NCBI GenBank assembly: GCA_963753225.1
Contig: CAVWBQ010000009.1
Span: forward strand, 62,001-126,000
Length of the DNA stretch: 64,000 nt
Source of the DNA: Palsa-504 sp963753225
GTDB lineage: Bacteria > Actinomycetota > Actinomycetes > Streptosporangiales > Streptosporangiaceae
Direction: 5' to 3'
Below the pieces are notes generated by a model that was not told the origin of the DNA, did not search any database, and saw nothing but the letters and a program-made list of their open reading frames with translations. Both the position numbers and the translations under genes were made by a program. Positions 56,788 to 64,000 of the stretch are shown piece after piece. Position 1 is the stretch's first letter. Every line of letters starts with the position of its first letter.

Positions 56788-58014
56788 ATGGTGGGGATAC
56801 CGGCGGCAGGCGGGCCGGAACCGGCCGCGGCCCGCTTCCGGCTGGCGTCTCCGGTGACAGCGACGGTCCTGGCCGTCCTGTCGCTGATGCTGCTGGCCGG
56901 AGCGCTGGTGCTGAGCGCCTTGACCGGTCAGCTGTCGGTCCTGGGCTCGGGGCCGATTGTCCCCGTCGTGGTGGTCTACGCGGCGGTGGGCTTCGTCGTG
57001 GCCCGCCGCCAGCCGGGCAATCCGATCGGCTGGATCCTGATCACCTGGATCGTGGTGTTCCTGCTGAGCGGGGTTGCCGGCGGGTATGCCGCCTTGTACT
57101 ACCGGTTCGGCCACCATGGCCTCCCGCTGGCCCCGGTTGCCGTCGTGCTGGGACCGTTGTGGGCACCGGCGCTGTTGTTGTTCCCGGTGGTGATTTTGCT
57201 GTTTCCGGACGGCAGGCTGGCGGCGCGGCGCTGGCGGTGGGTACTGCGGGCCTATGCGGTGGCCGGAGCGCTGGCGTCGGCGGCCATCTTTGCCCCGGCG
57301 GTCACCGCCGTGGCCCGTCATGACGTCCGCATTGACGCCGCAGGCAACCTGATCAGCACCGGGCGGCCGCACGGCGGCCTTCTCGCCGTGGCGGCGCCGC
57401 TGGGCCTGGGCTTGATCTTGGTGATCGTGCTGTCGTTCGTGGCCCACCAGGTGTTTAGCTGGCGGCGTGCCACGGGCGAGCGGCGCCAGCAGCTGAAGTG
57501 GCTGGCCACCGGCGCCGCGGTTACCCTAATCGTGGTTGCCGCGTCGCTCGGGTTCAGCTCGATCAGTGTCGTAGGAGAGATTCTCGGAATCGGGCTGGCC
57601 GCGCTGCCGGTAGGCATCGGTGTGGGGATCCTGAAGTACCGCCTCTATGAGATCGACCGGATCATCAGCCGGACCCTGGCCTACGCGATCGTGACCGGCC
57701 TGCTGGTCGGGGTATACGCCGGGCTGGTGCTGCTGGCCACCCAGGGCCTGCGGTTCCACAGTTCGGTAGCGGTGGCCATGTCCACGCTGGCCGCGGCGGC
57801 ACTGTTCAACCCGCTGCGGCGGCGGGTGCAGCACGGGGTGGACCGCCGGTTCAACCGGGCACGGTATGACGCCGACCAGACCGTGACGGCGTTCGCGGCC
57901 CGGCTAAAAGACGCGGTTGACCTGGACTCGGTCCGCGACGACCTAGCGGGCGTCGTGGAGAACGCTCTGGAACCAGCCCACGTGTCGGTGTGGATCCGGG
58001 CAGGCGAACGGTAG
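56788..58014 (+). CDS. Polytopic membrane protein resembling sensor-kinase input regions
   Basis: About 408 residues from ATG 56788. Eight or nine hydrophobic helices (VTATVLAVLSLMLLAGALVL, WILITWIVVFLLSGVAGGYA, VVILLFPDGRLAARRWRW) precede a cytosolic tail (RRRVQHGVDRRFNRARYDADQTVTAFAARLKDAVDLDSVRDDL, VVENALEPAHVSVWI). Such proteins, with LFPDGRL and RRFNRARYDA motifs, are common in actinomycetes as the input half of histidine kinases; here no kinase domain follows. Possibly an orphan sensor. Confidence 0.88.
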   Translation: MVGIPAAGGPEPAAARFRLASPVTATVLAVLSLMLLAGALVLSALTGQLSVLGSGPIVPVVVVYAAVGFVVARRQPGNPIGWILITWIVVFLLSGVAGGYAALYYRFGHHGLPLAPVAVVLGPLWAPALLLFPVVILLFPDGRLAARRWRWVLRAYAVAGALASAAIFAPAVTAVARHDVRIDAAGNLISTGRPHGGLLAVAAPLGLGLILVIVLSFVAHQVFSWRRATGERRQQLKWLATGAAVTLIVVAASLGFSSISVVGEILGIGLAALPVGIGVGILKYRLYEIDRIISRTLAYAIVTGLLVGVYAGLVLLATQGLRFHSSVAVAMSTLAAAALFNPLRRRVQHGVDRRFNRARYDADQTVTAFAARLKDAVDLDSVRDDLAGVVENALEPAHVSVWIRAGER

Positions 58015-58261
58015 TGACGCGGTACCGGCGAGCTGGACGATCGACGCCGACGATGACGGCTGCGCGCAGTTCATCAGCGTGGCTCCCAGGCGCACGCCCC
58101 GGTCACAGCTAATGGTTTTCAAGAGCGTCCATGGTTCACGCTCCGCCATCGCGGCTACCTGCCTCGTCGGCGCACTCGGGAATGGATCGCCAAGCAAGAT
58201 CATCCCGCGCATATCCCGCGGCTAGGCCCGCGGCGGCTGGTTGACCGCCCCGGTCATGACG
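58015..58261. other. Intergenic stretch, nothing supported
   Basis: Convergent end of the polytopic membrane protein and the small membrane protein. No hairpin or ORF stands out. Confidence 0.35.
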
Positions 58262-58534
58262 CTATCCCCTTCGGGTTTCGCTGGCCCGCGCCTGCTCGGG
58301 GGTGACTTCGTCCGCAGCGGTGCCTAGACGCTGGCCAGGAACCACTGGCCCGGGGCTGCTCAGGCGCTGAGCCGGGATGCCGCTCTCCAGCGGGGGCGTA
58401 GAGACGGTGTCCGCCGGAGCCTGGCTGCCCCACTGCGGGTGGCTGTTGGCGTAATTCACCATGAACAGCATGAAGGCGAGTGCGACGACCGGGACGACGA
58501 TGATGGGGATAAGGTCGGCTGTGGTTCCTGTCAT
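58262..58534 (-). CDS. Small single-TM membrane protein with Pro-rich tail
   Basis: 90 residues from ATG 58534. One N-terminal helix (LIPIIVVPVVALAFMLFMVNYA) is followed by NSHPQWGSQ and a polar Pro/Gly/Ala-rich tail. GGGAGC lies upstream. Resembles small actinomycete envelope proteins of unknown role. Confidence 0.65.
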   Translation of the reverse strand: MTGTTADLIPIIVVPVVALAFMLFMVNYANSHPQWGSQAPADTVSTPPLESGIPAQRLSSPGPVVPGQRLGTAADEVTPEQARASETRRG

Positions 58535-58766
58535 GTCGGCGCTCCCTTCGAGACGACGATTTCATTCTCGTATGGCAGCGGGCAGATCGCGCCAGTGAAG
58601 ACCCTGGTCTTATACCCGTGGGAATACCGCGGAACACCCCGCCCAGCGACCCTGGCGCCGCGTCCGGGCGTCTTACCATGGCGGTGCCGCCCGCCCGCAT
58701 CGGGGGCGTCATGAAACTGGCCCGCGACCCTACAACAGCCGGTATGGGCCCACGGCGCTGCCGACC

Positions 58767-59072
58767 GTGTACAGAATCGACGGCGAATCGGTTGTCTTGG
58801 GCACGTGGGACCCCGCCCTCTTTGACGAAGACCTGCGTACTGGTATCGCGCACGCCGAGTACCGGGTCGCCGTGGAGGCCGACCAACTCGATCTGGAGGC
58901 GCGCGAGGGGTGGATCGTGCTGGTGCGCGGAGCCGCGCATCATCTGGATACCGAGGCCGAGCGCGCGCCGATCATCGGCGCCGGGCTTGAGCCGTGGATT
59001 GAGGGGGTGCCTGCGCACTTCATCCGGGTGACCCCCACCAGCATGTGGGGCAACCGCGTCCTCCGGGGATGA
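58767..59072 (+). pseudogene. Pyridoxamine 5'-phosphate oxidase-like protein, N-terminally truncated
   Basis: VYRIDGESVVLGTWDPALFDEDL, YRVAVEADQLDLEAREGWIVLVRGAAHHL and GVPAHFIRVTPTSMWGNRVL follow the FMN-binding split-barrel family. The first strands, which contact FMN in such proteins, are not present in this frame (the frame is open upstream as SRYGPTALPT without a start). It may be a fragment, or a functional short protein from GTG 58767. Confidence 0.55.
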
Positions 59073-59112
59073 TGCCAGCGGCAGCATGACTCGTGGGAGC
59101 AAGGCTGAGCAT

Positions 59113-59229
59113 CTGGATGCAAACTACCGGCACGACCCTGGTCGCAATCAAACGGTGCAGCCTGGCGCGTATGTGGATGCTTGCCCTGGGCAGCCGTAGC
59201 GCGCACGGGTTGCTGTACCTTGCTGCTGC
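59113..59229 (+). repeat. Dispersed repeat family 1, copy B
   Basis: CTGGATGCAAACTAC, CAGCCGTAG and GGTTGCTGTACC as in copies A and C; also GGTGCAGC and GCTGTACC, which could pair. Confidence 0.7.
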
Positions 59230-59242
59230 ACGGGACGACCTC

Positions 59243-59548
59243 CTACCCGGTCCACTCCTCCACGACCGCCAGATCGGTGAACTCCGGCGGACCCGCGAGC
59301 CTGTCGGCCAGCATCGCCCGGAGGACTTGCAACCCCTCCTGGCGGCGCGGGTCGCGCTCGCGCGCACGCGCCTTCTCCTCGCTTTCGAACATGACCAGTG
59401 TGTAGAACTGATCCGGGTCCTTCTGGTCTTGCATGATCATCGTCTGCAGCAGGCCCGAACCGGGTTGCTCGACCGCCTGCAGCTGCTCGCGCAGTCCGGC
59501 CGTATCCTTGCCCGGCTTCAACCTGAAGCTCATGAGCTGCGCCCACAT
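59243..59548 (-). CDS. Dimeric alpha-beta barrel (ABM-like) protein
   Basis: 101 residues from ATG 59548, chosen over a far upstream start that adds a Trp/Pro-rich unlikely tail. MWAQLMSFRLKPGKDTAGLREQLQAVEQPGSGLLQTMIMQDQKDPDQFYTLVMFESEEKARA matches the ferredoxin-like fold of antibiotic-biosynthesis-monooxygenase/heme-degrading-type proteins: strand, helix, central hairpin, final strand. The function could be enzymatic or simply a dimeric sensor; no substrate can be given. GGGGGA precedes the start. Confidence 0.8.
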   Translation of the reverse strand: MWAQLMSFRLKPGKDTAGLREQLQAVEQPGSGLLQTMIMQDQKDPDQFYTLVMFESEEKARARERDPRRQEGLQVLRAMLADRLAGPPEFTDLAVVEEWTG

Positions 59549-59782
59549 ATCCGATCCCCCCTTGACCATCCTGGCCGTCCTGAGCCACGGCCACGGCGAA
59601 CACCGCGGATGATCGTTCCACAGCGGTGCCGCCTGAAGCCAGCACCTGTCACACGGACACGCCAGGGCCGGCCGCAGGTCGGTCGTGAACAACCATCCAC
59701 GGACCCTCGTGTGTGCGGGCGACGTCCGTGGGAAAGGCATCGGGTACCCGGTTAGTGCCGATACCCCTTCAAGGAGATCCTC

Positions 59783-60244
59783 ATGAAGCGCAAGCTAAAC
59801 CTCGCTCTGTGGATCGTTGCCGGAATCCTGGCCGTTGCCTTCGTCGTCAGCAGCAGCACGAAGCTGTTCGTGCCCAAGGAGAAGCTGGCCGGTATGGGCG
59901 GCGCCGCCTCGAAATGGGTTGAAGACTTCAGCCCCGGTGCCCTCAAGGCCATCGGAGCCCTCGAGTTCCTGGCTGCGGTCGGCCTGATCGTGCCCGCCGC
60001 GCTCGGCATCGCGCCGGTTCTGGTGCCGCTGGCTGCTACCGGTGCGGTGTTGCTGTTTGCTGGCGCGGTGATCACGCGCCTCCGCCGTGGCGAGAGGGTA
60101 ACAATCATCCCCGACCTGATCTACCTCGCCATGGCCGCCTTCGTGGCGTGGGGCCGCTTCGGCCCAGGGTCCTTCACCCGGCGGAACCAGCGGGGCGTCT
60201 TTAGCCGGGCTCGCCTACGTCGGATTCAGATGCCCTCCCAATGA
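59783..60244 (+). CDS. DoxX-like membrane protein
   Basis: 153 residues, four transmembrane segments: LALWIVAGILAVAFVVSSSTKL, LKAIGALEFLAAVGLIVPAAL, LVPLAATGAVLLFAGAVITRL and LIYLAMAAFVAWGRFG. The ordering, with a polar loop after the first helix (VPKEKLAGMGGAASKWV), matches small DoxX-family proteins linked to redox-stress complexes. AAGGAGATCC lies before the ATG. The last ~20 residues are basic and outside the family core. Confidence 0.88.
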   Translation: MKRKLNLALWIVAGILAVAFVVSSSTKLFVPKEKLAGMGGAASKWVEDFSPGALKAIGALEFLAAVGLIVPAALGIAPVLVPLAATGAVLLFAGAVITRLRRGERVTIIPDLIYLAMAAFVAWGRFGPGSFTRRNQRGVFSRARLRRIQMPSQ

Positions 60245-60708
60245 CGCAGGACCAGGGCAGACCGGCTGCAGCGCCGGGGCGGCCAGTGGAGCCAAGCCAA
60301 AGCCGAGGAGAAAAATCCAGCTCCGCTGCGACACGGTCCCCCGATCCCCGGTGCCGAACCGGCAAGTTCGCAAGGCCTCAGACGACTCAACTGAATCCCT
60401 ACGCTGCTCGGCCATCATCAGGACCCTTAACCTCCGCCATTAAAGGTCTTTTAGTGCGCCGCTCGGCGTTTGGCCGTCGTCCCAGCTAGCTCTGTGTGCC
60501 GGTGGCCGTGCTCGCTGGCGGCTGTGAGGGGACGTTGCTGTACTTTCGCGCCGTACGGTGTGCCGTATTAGCAGCTCGGGTCGTGGCCGTCCAGATCGGT
60601 CCACCTGGACCAACATCCTTGATCGGTCCTCCTTGGACGGTGCCGCATGATGGTGAACTGCAACCCGAACTGCAACCCTGTCGTCAGGACAGCCCCCGGC
60701 ATCGCCGG
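60245..60708. other. Intergenic stretch, nothing supported
   Basis: No gene. GTTGCTGTAC near 60534 matches the end of dispersed repeat family 1, but the rest of the repeat is missing. Confidence 0.4.
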
Positions 60709-61117
60709 TCAGGACGTGGGCGCGCGCCAGAAGAACTCCAGCTGGATGTTGTCTGGGTCGCGGAAGGTGAGCACGGCATTCGCGGTGTAGGAAGGTTCCT
60801 TGACGCCGGAGTGGCGTACTCCCCGCTCGTCTCAGCCGGCAAGCCCAGGCGTCGAGGTCGCTGCGCTGGGCGACCAAGAACTCCAGATGATCCAGCCCGG
60901 CCCGGAACTCGTTGAAGTTACCCGGGTCCGCGCCGTGGTCCACCAGGCACAGTTCCGCGTTACTGTGCGGCTCGGCGAGGTGGACCAGCGCGACGTGGCC
61001 ATCCGGCTGGACATAGCGGCTGGTTTCCTCTGTGCCGAGCAGGTCGCAATACCACGCCGCGCTTCGGTGGGCGTCGCTGACGGTGAGGATAACAACCTGG
61101 CCGATGATCTCTGGCAT
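60709..61117 (-). pseudogene. VOC/glyoxalase-family gene with a frameshift
   Basis: From ATG 61117 the frame reads MPEIIGQVVILTVSDAHRSAAWYCDLLGTEE through GLDHLEFLVAQRSDLDAWACRL, the first half of a vicinal-oxygen-chelate protein. The second half (VKEPSYTANAVLTFRDPDNIQLEFFWRAPT, stop at 60709) is in another frame, so one indel lies near 60820-60840. The metal-binding Glu in QLEFF is preserved. The defect could also be an assembly error. Confidence 0.75.
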
Positions 61118-61221
61118 AGGCCAACCCTGACGGCTGGTTGCTGTGCTAGCAAGCACGATGGACGGCAGGCGAAGCATGATCGCCAAGGTGGTCATATGTC
61201 ACTGGTGCGAACTCACGACCC

Positions 61222-61349
61222 ATTGCTTAGGAGGACGCAGGCGCGGGTCGCCCTGCCGGTCCGTAGGTGAGCAGGGGTAGAGAGCGGTCCGGGAGTAACC
61301 GTCAGTTCCGGCGTTGACCGGCCGATCGGACGCAACGGGTACGGTGTGG
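61222..61349 (+). repeat. Dispersed repeat family 2, copy 2
   Basis: Shares TTGCTTAGGAGGACG, GAGTAACCGT and CCGATCGG-ACGCAACGGG with 55592-55724 in the same order. Confidence 0.6.
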
Positions 61350-61385
61350 ACGCTTGGTTCGCAGCGTATGTGAAACCATCCGGAT

Positions 61386-62209
61386 GTGGGCGCTGACCAT
61401 CCGCCTGCCCGGTTTCTGCGCGAGGCCGGTCTGGTCGTTCTGCCTGAGAAGATCCGGCCGAGGGAAGGCCGCGCCTGGCTGGTCGGCTGGCAGGGAAACC
61501 ACGGGGTGCTGAGGCGACTGCCTGTGTCGGCCGCCGTGGCGGCCAATCTGGCTGAGGACATGACCTGGCTGCACGGCTTCATGACCCGGCTTGCCGAAGC
61601 TGGCTTCCCTTCGCCTCGGCCGCTCCCGTGCTTTGACGGCATGTCATGGATCATCGAGGCAGGCTCGCTCCGGGAGATCGTCTCGTTCCTGCCCGGCCAG
61701 GCTGTTGGGTGGGCGGCGGTTCCTCCGATGGAGGAGATCGGCGCCCTGCTCGGCCGTTACCACGTCGCCGTCAGGCAGATGCAGATGACCGGCCAGCGCC
61801 CCGCCGCGCTGCGACCTGGACGACACTGGGCACCTGGCCGGGGAACGCACGGTAATTCACGGCGATTTCACCAACGACAACGTGATCGCGCGCGGCATGC
61901 CGCCTGCGCCGAGCGGAGTCATCGACTTTTGCCCTGGCCCACGTAGAAACGCCGCTGGCGGATGTCGGATATGGCCTGTGGCGCAGCGGCCGTCCTCATG
62001 AGACGGCCGGCCACCTCGATCTTTCCAGAATCGGCCGGTTTCTCCGCGGCTATGCCAGCATCGTCCGGGTCTCTCCCGACGAGGCCAGCGTCATTCCTCT
62101 TTACGTGAGGGGTCGCGGACTTCAGATGATCGCCAAGCGAGTTCGCGCGGGCCCGAACCACATTTTCATGCTGGCCCACGGTGCAATGGCTCACCGCAAA
62201 TGCTGGTGA
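61386..62209 (+). pseudogene. APH-family kinase gene with two frameshifts
   Basis: N-terminal frame: PARFLREAGLVVLPEKIRPREG to MEEIGALLGRYHVAVRQMQ. The catalytic block VIHGDFTNDNVIARGMPPAPSGVID is in a second frame after ~61800. After an extra T at about 61930 a third frame resumes, FALAHVETPLADVGYGLWRSGRPH, ending AHRKCW at 62209. All family motifs (HGD-x4-N, IDF) survive in pieces, so the decay is recent or the sequence contains errors. Confidence 0.8.
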
Positions 62210-62319
62210 GGTCGGGGATGCGCTCGTGGCTGCCCTCCCCTGACATGCGCACTGTCAGCTTGGGAATTGGCTTGTCATCAGGTCTCAGTGACCAGGGCAC
62301 CGCAGGTCAGCGGCCACCC

Positions 62320-62388
62320 TCGGTTGTCCGTGAGTAGCCGTCGGGTACTGGTATTGACTTCCCTATCGGGCACGCAACGGGCACGCTG
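62320..62388 (+). repeat. Dispersed repeat family 2, copy 3 (right half)
   Basis: GTGAGTAGCCGT and ATCGGGCACGCAACGGGCACG match the second half of copies 1 and 2; directly followed by family 1 copy C. Confidence 0.5.
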
Positions 62389-62404
62389 CCGGGGAAATGA
62401 CCAT

Positions 62405-62519
62405 CTGGATGCAAACTACTGGTGCGCTCTTGCGCGGTTGACCGGTCCAGTTCGGCACGCGTACCGATGCTCGCGCAAGACAGCCGTAGCGTGTACAGGT
62501 TGCTGTACCGCGCTGCTAT
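62405..62519 (+). repeat. Dispersed repeat family 1, copy C
   Basis: CTGGATGCAAACTAC, CAGCCGTAG and GGTTGCTGTACC. In this copy GTACAG-GTTG-CTGTAC forms a small perfect hairpin. Confidence 0.7.
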
Positions 62520-62555
62520 ACGTGGCGATTGTCGCGAGCATGAAGATCGTCGGGG

Positions 62556-62750
62556 TCAGGCCTTCCTGGTTCGCCGCCGTACTATGCTGCTGTGGCTGAT
62601 GATGCCGCCGATGTAAGCGCTGAAGGCACCTGCGTAGAAGATATCCAGCCACCACGCGCGGTAGCCGTGCAGGACGACCAGCGGGCCCAAGACCAAGGCA
62701 GCAATGAGGACCGCTATGTACGCAGCGAGAACGATGGTCCCGGCTTTCAT
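62556..62750 (-). CDS. Small two-TM membrane protein
   Basis: 64 residues from ATG 62750, which has AAGGAG closely upstream; the frame is open further but without a good start. Hydrophobic segments TIVLAAYIAVLIAALVLGPLVVL and WLDIFYAGAFSAYIGGIIS flank a short loop, and the tail SSIVRRRTRKA is basic. No family recognised. Confidence 0.7.
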   Translation of the reverse strand: MKAGTIVLAAYIAVLIAALVLGPLVVLHGYRAWWLDIFYAGAFSAYIGGIISHSSIVRRRTRKA

Positions 62751-63143
62751 GATCACTCCTTCCGGAATGTGATGCTCATGACGCGTACGGTGTGACTCGG
62801 AGCCGATAAAGTCACCGTAGAACTGCGTGTATTGCTTCCACGACAAGACTACTCTGGGAGGGAGCACCGGGGCCGTCGAGGGCTAGCCGCGCGTGTCTCG
62901 GGCCTGGCCTCTGGCCTGGCCCTCGCCGTCAGGCCCGCTGGGCTGGCAGAGGTCTCCGGGGTCAACGGCGCGCCGTAGGCGCGTCCCGCGCAGCGGGATG
63001 CGAAGCACCGTTGAGGCTGGAGGGGCCGGCCCGGACAATGCGCGGCGTTCCGCCCCTGTGACTGTGGCATTCCCCCGGCGACCAGCGCACTCAGCGCAAC
63101 GCTGACGGCCTAGTGCGCTGACCACGAACCTTCACCGGGTCGG

Positions 63144-64000
63144 TCATGCGGCTTTAGGTTTCGGGCGGCCCCAGCGTTGCTGGCGTTCACTGCGGATGCG
63201 GGCTCGTTCGCGGCGCTGGGCGGCCAGCACGTCGGGGTGGCGGGCGTGGGCGTTGCGCCAGCGCAGGTAAGCCTGGAGCCTGCGGGCCAGCGCCGGGTGG
63301 TCCGGATGGTCTGAATTGCCCATGACGAAGGTCCGCAAGGGACCGAAGTGCGCCTCGATCGGGTTGGCCCACGACGCGTTCGTGGGCGTCAAGCACAGCT
63401 CGACGTTCTCCCGCCTGGCCCAGCGGCGGATCGCCGGGGTCTTGTTCGCCGACAGGTTGTCCGTGATCACGAACAGCCGGTAGCCGTCCGGGCGGGCGGC
63501 CCGGATCGACTTCAGCGCGGCCAGGGTGTGGTCCGCGCCCTTGTGCTCGCGGACGACGCCCCACAGCTGGTCATCGCCCAGGGAGTAGCAGCCGTGGAAG
63601 TAGCGGATGCCGTGGGTGCGGTGGTAGGTGGCGCGCAGCCTCACCGGGTGCTTGCGCGGCGCCCAGCAGGTGCCGTGGCAGGGCCGGATGGACAGCGGCC
63701 CGAACTGATCGAAGGCAAAGCACCGGTCCGGGTAGGCGCTGGTCACGTACTCGATCCGGTCCAGCTTGGCGTCCCGGTCCGGATCACGGGACTCTTTCCA
63801 GGTCCGGGTCCGCTGGAAGGAGATGCCGCGGGCGTGCAGGATCTGCCGCAGCCGCTCCCGCCCGATGCAGACCCCGGGACCCTCCGCTAAGCAGGCGGCC
63901 AGCTTGCGCAGGCTCCACCGGGTGAACGGCAGGCCCAGCTTCTCCGGCCGGGTCCTGGCCGCCGTGACGATGACCTCGATGGCCTCGTCACTGATCCGGC
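63144..64000 (-). mobile_element. IS630-family transposase, partial (5' end beyond window)
   Basis: Open from the window edge to TGA 63144 (about 284 codons). The helix-turn-helix part (FTRWSLRKLAACLAEGPGV, IGRERLRQILHARGISFQRT) is followed by the DDE catalytic core: RCFAFDQFGPLSIRP (first Asp), LFVITDNLSANKTPAIRRW (second Asp) and TNASWANPIEAHFGPL (Glu). All three acidic residues are present, so it could be active. The tail is basic (RRERARIRSERQQRWGRPKPK). No terminal inverted repeat could be placed between 63080 and 63143. Confidence 0.9.

Noticed and set aside
60530..60545. Fourth copy of dispersed repeat family 1
   Set aside because: Only GTTGCTGTAC is shared; neighbouring sequence does not align.

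Overview
The window is one contig of a very GC-rich, actinomycete-type genome. The evidence is GC-saturated third codon positions, frequent GTG starts, GGAGG-type ribosome binding sites, an Lhr helicase, DUF3618 and EXLDI-type proteins, and the style of the lipoproteins. No rRNA, tRNA or CRISPR array was found.

Layout. (1) 1-20 kb is mostly ordinary chromosome: the C-terminal 1,307 residues of an Lhr-type helicase, msrA/msrB, an XRE regulator, a PfkB kinase, a DEAD-box RNA helicase, a DHA2 exporter with a MarR-like operator, an Orn/Lys/Arg decarboxylase, a lipoprotein / FtsH-like protease / HEXXH-protein group, a glutamine cyclotransferase, a methyltransferase and a compact Rho factor. (2) 20.3-36.1 kb is the most interesting part, a minus-strand cluster of nine genes for formate and aldehyde/carboxylate redox chemistry plus its own cofactor supply. 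In transcription order: a MobA-MoaD fusion, a tungsten-type aldehyde:ferredoxin oxidoreductase (AOR), a cysteine-type NAD-linked formate dehydrogenase alpha subunit, a NuoE-NuoF fusion, MoeA (with an apparent frameshift), a MoeA-periplasmic-binding-domain fusion, then a second, membrane-linked formate dehydrogenase (alpha, four-cluster ferredoxin subunit, NrfD). The alpha subunit of this second enzyme contains an in-frame TGA followed by a textbook bacterial SECIS hairpin, so it is a selenoprotein. A conserved 38-bp motif (32/38 identical) lies just upstream of both the MobA-MoaD and the selenoprotein genes. (3) 36.1-47.7 kb returns to ordinary genes: GH25 lysozyme, gluconokinase, Smr protein, lipoprotein, MFS exporter, an EAL-membrane-GGDEF protein, a crotonase, a UvrA-like ABC protein and an APH(6)-type kinase. 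(4) 47.8-64 kb is accessory and decaying: fragments of an SRPBCC protein, an ABC-2 transporter, a tyrosine integrase and an IS110 transposase, frameshifted VOC and APH genes, small membrane proteins, two ribbon-helix-helix regulators with palindromic operators, two families of dispersed repeats, and an IS630 transposase running off the end.

How the parts fit. MobA, MoeA and the MoaD domain supply pterin cofactor for Mo or W. Two formate dehydrogenases, one delivering electrons to NAD through NuoEF and one to the quinone pool through NrfD, sit beside an AOR that could oxidise aldehydes or reduce acids. Overlapping start/stop codons (ATGA, and three 8-nt ATGNCTGA overlaps) tie most of these genes into co-translated units. 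The physiological purpose is inference; the domain assignments and the TGA/SECIS are read directly from sequence.
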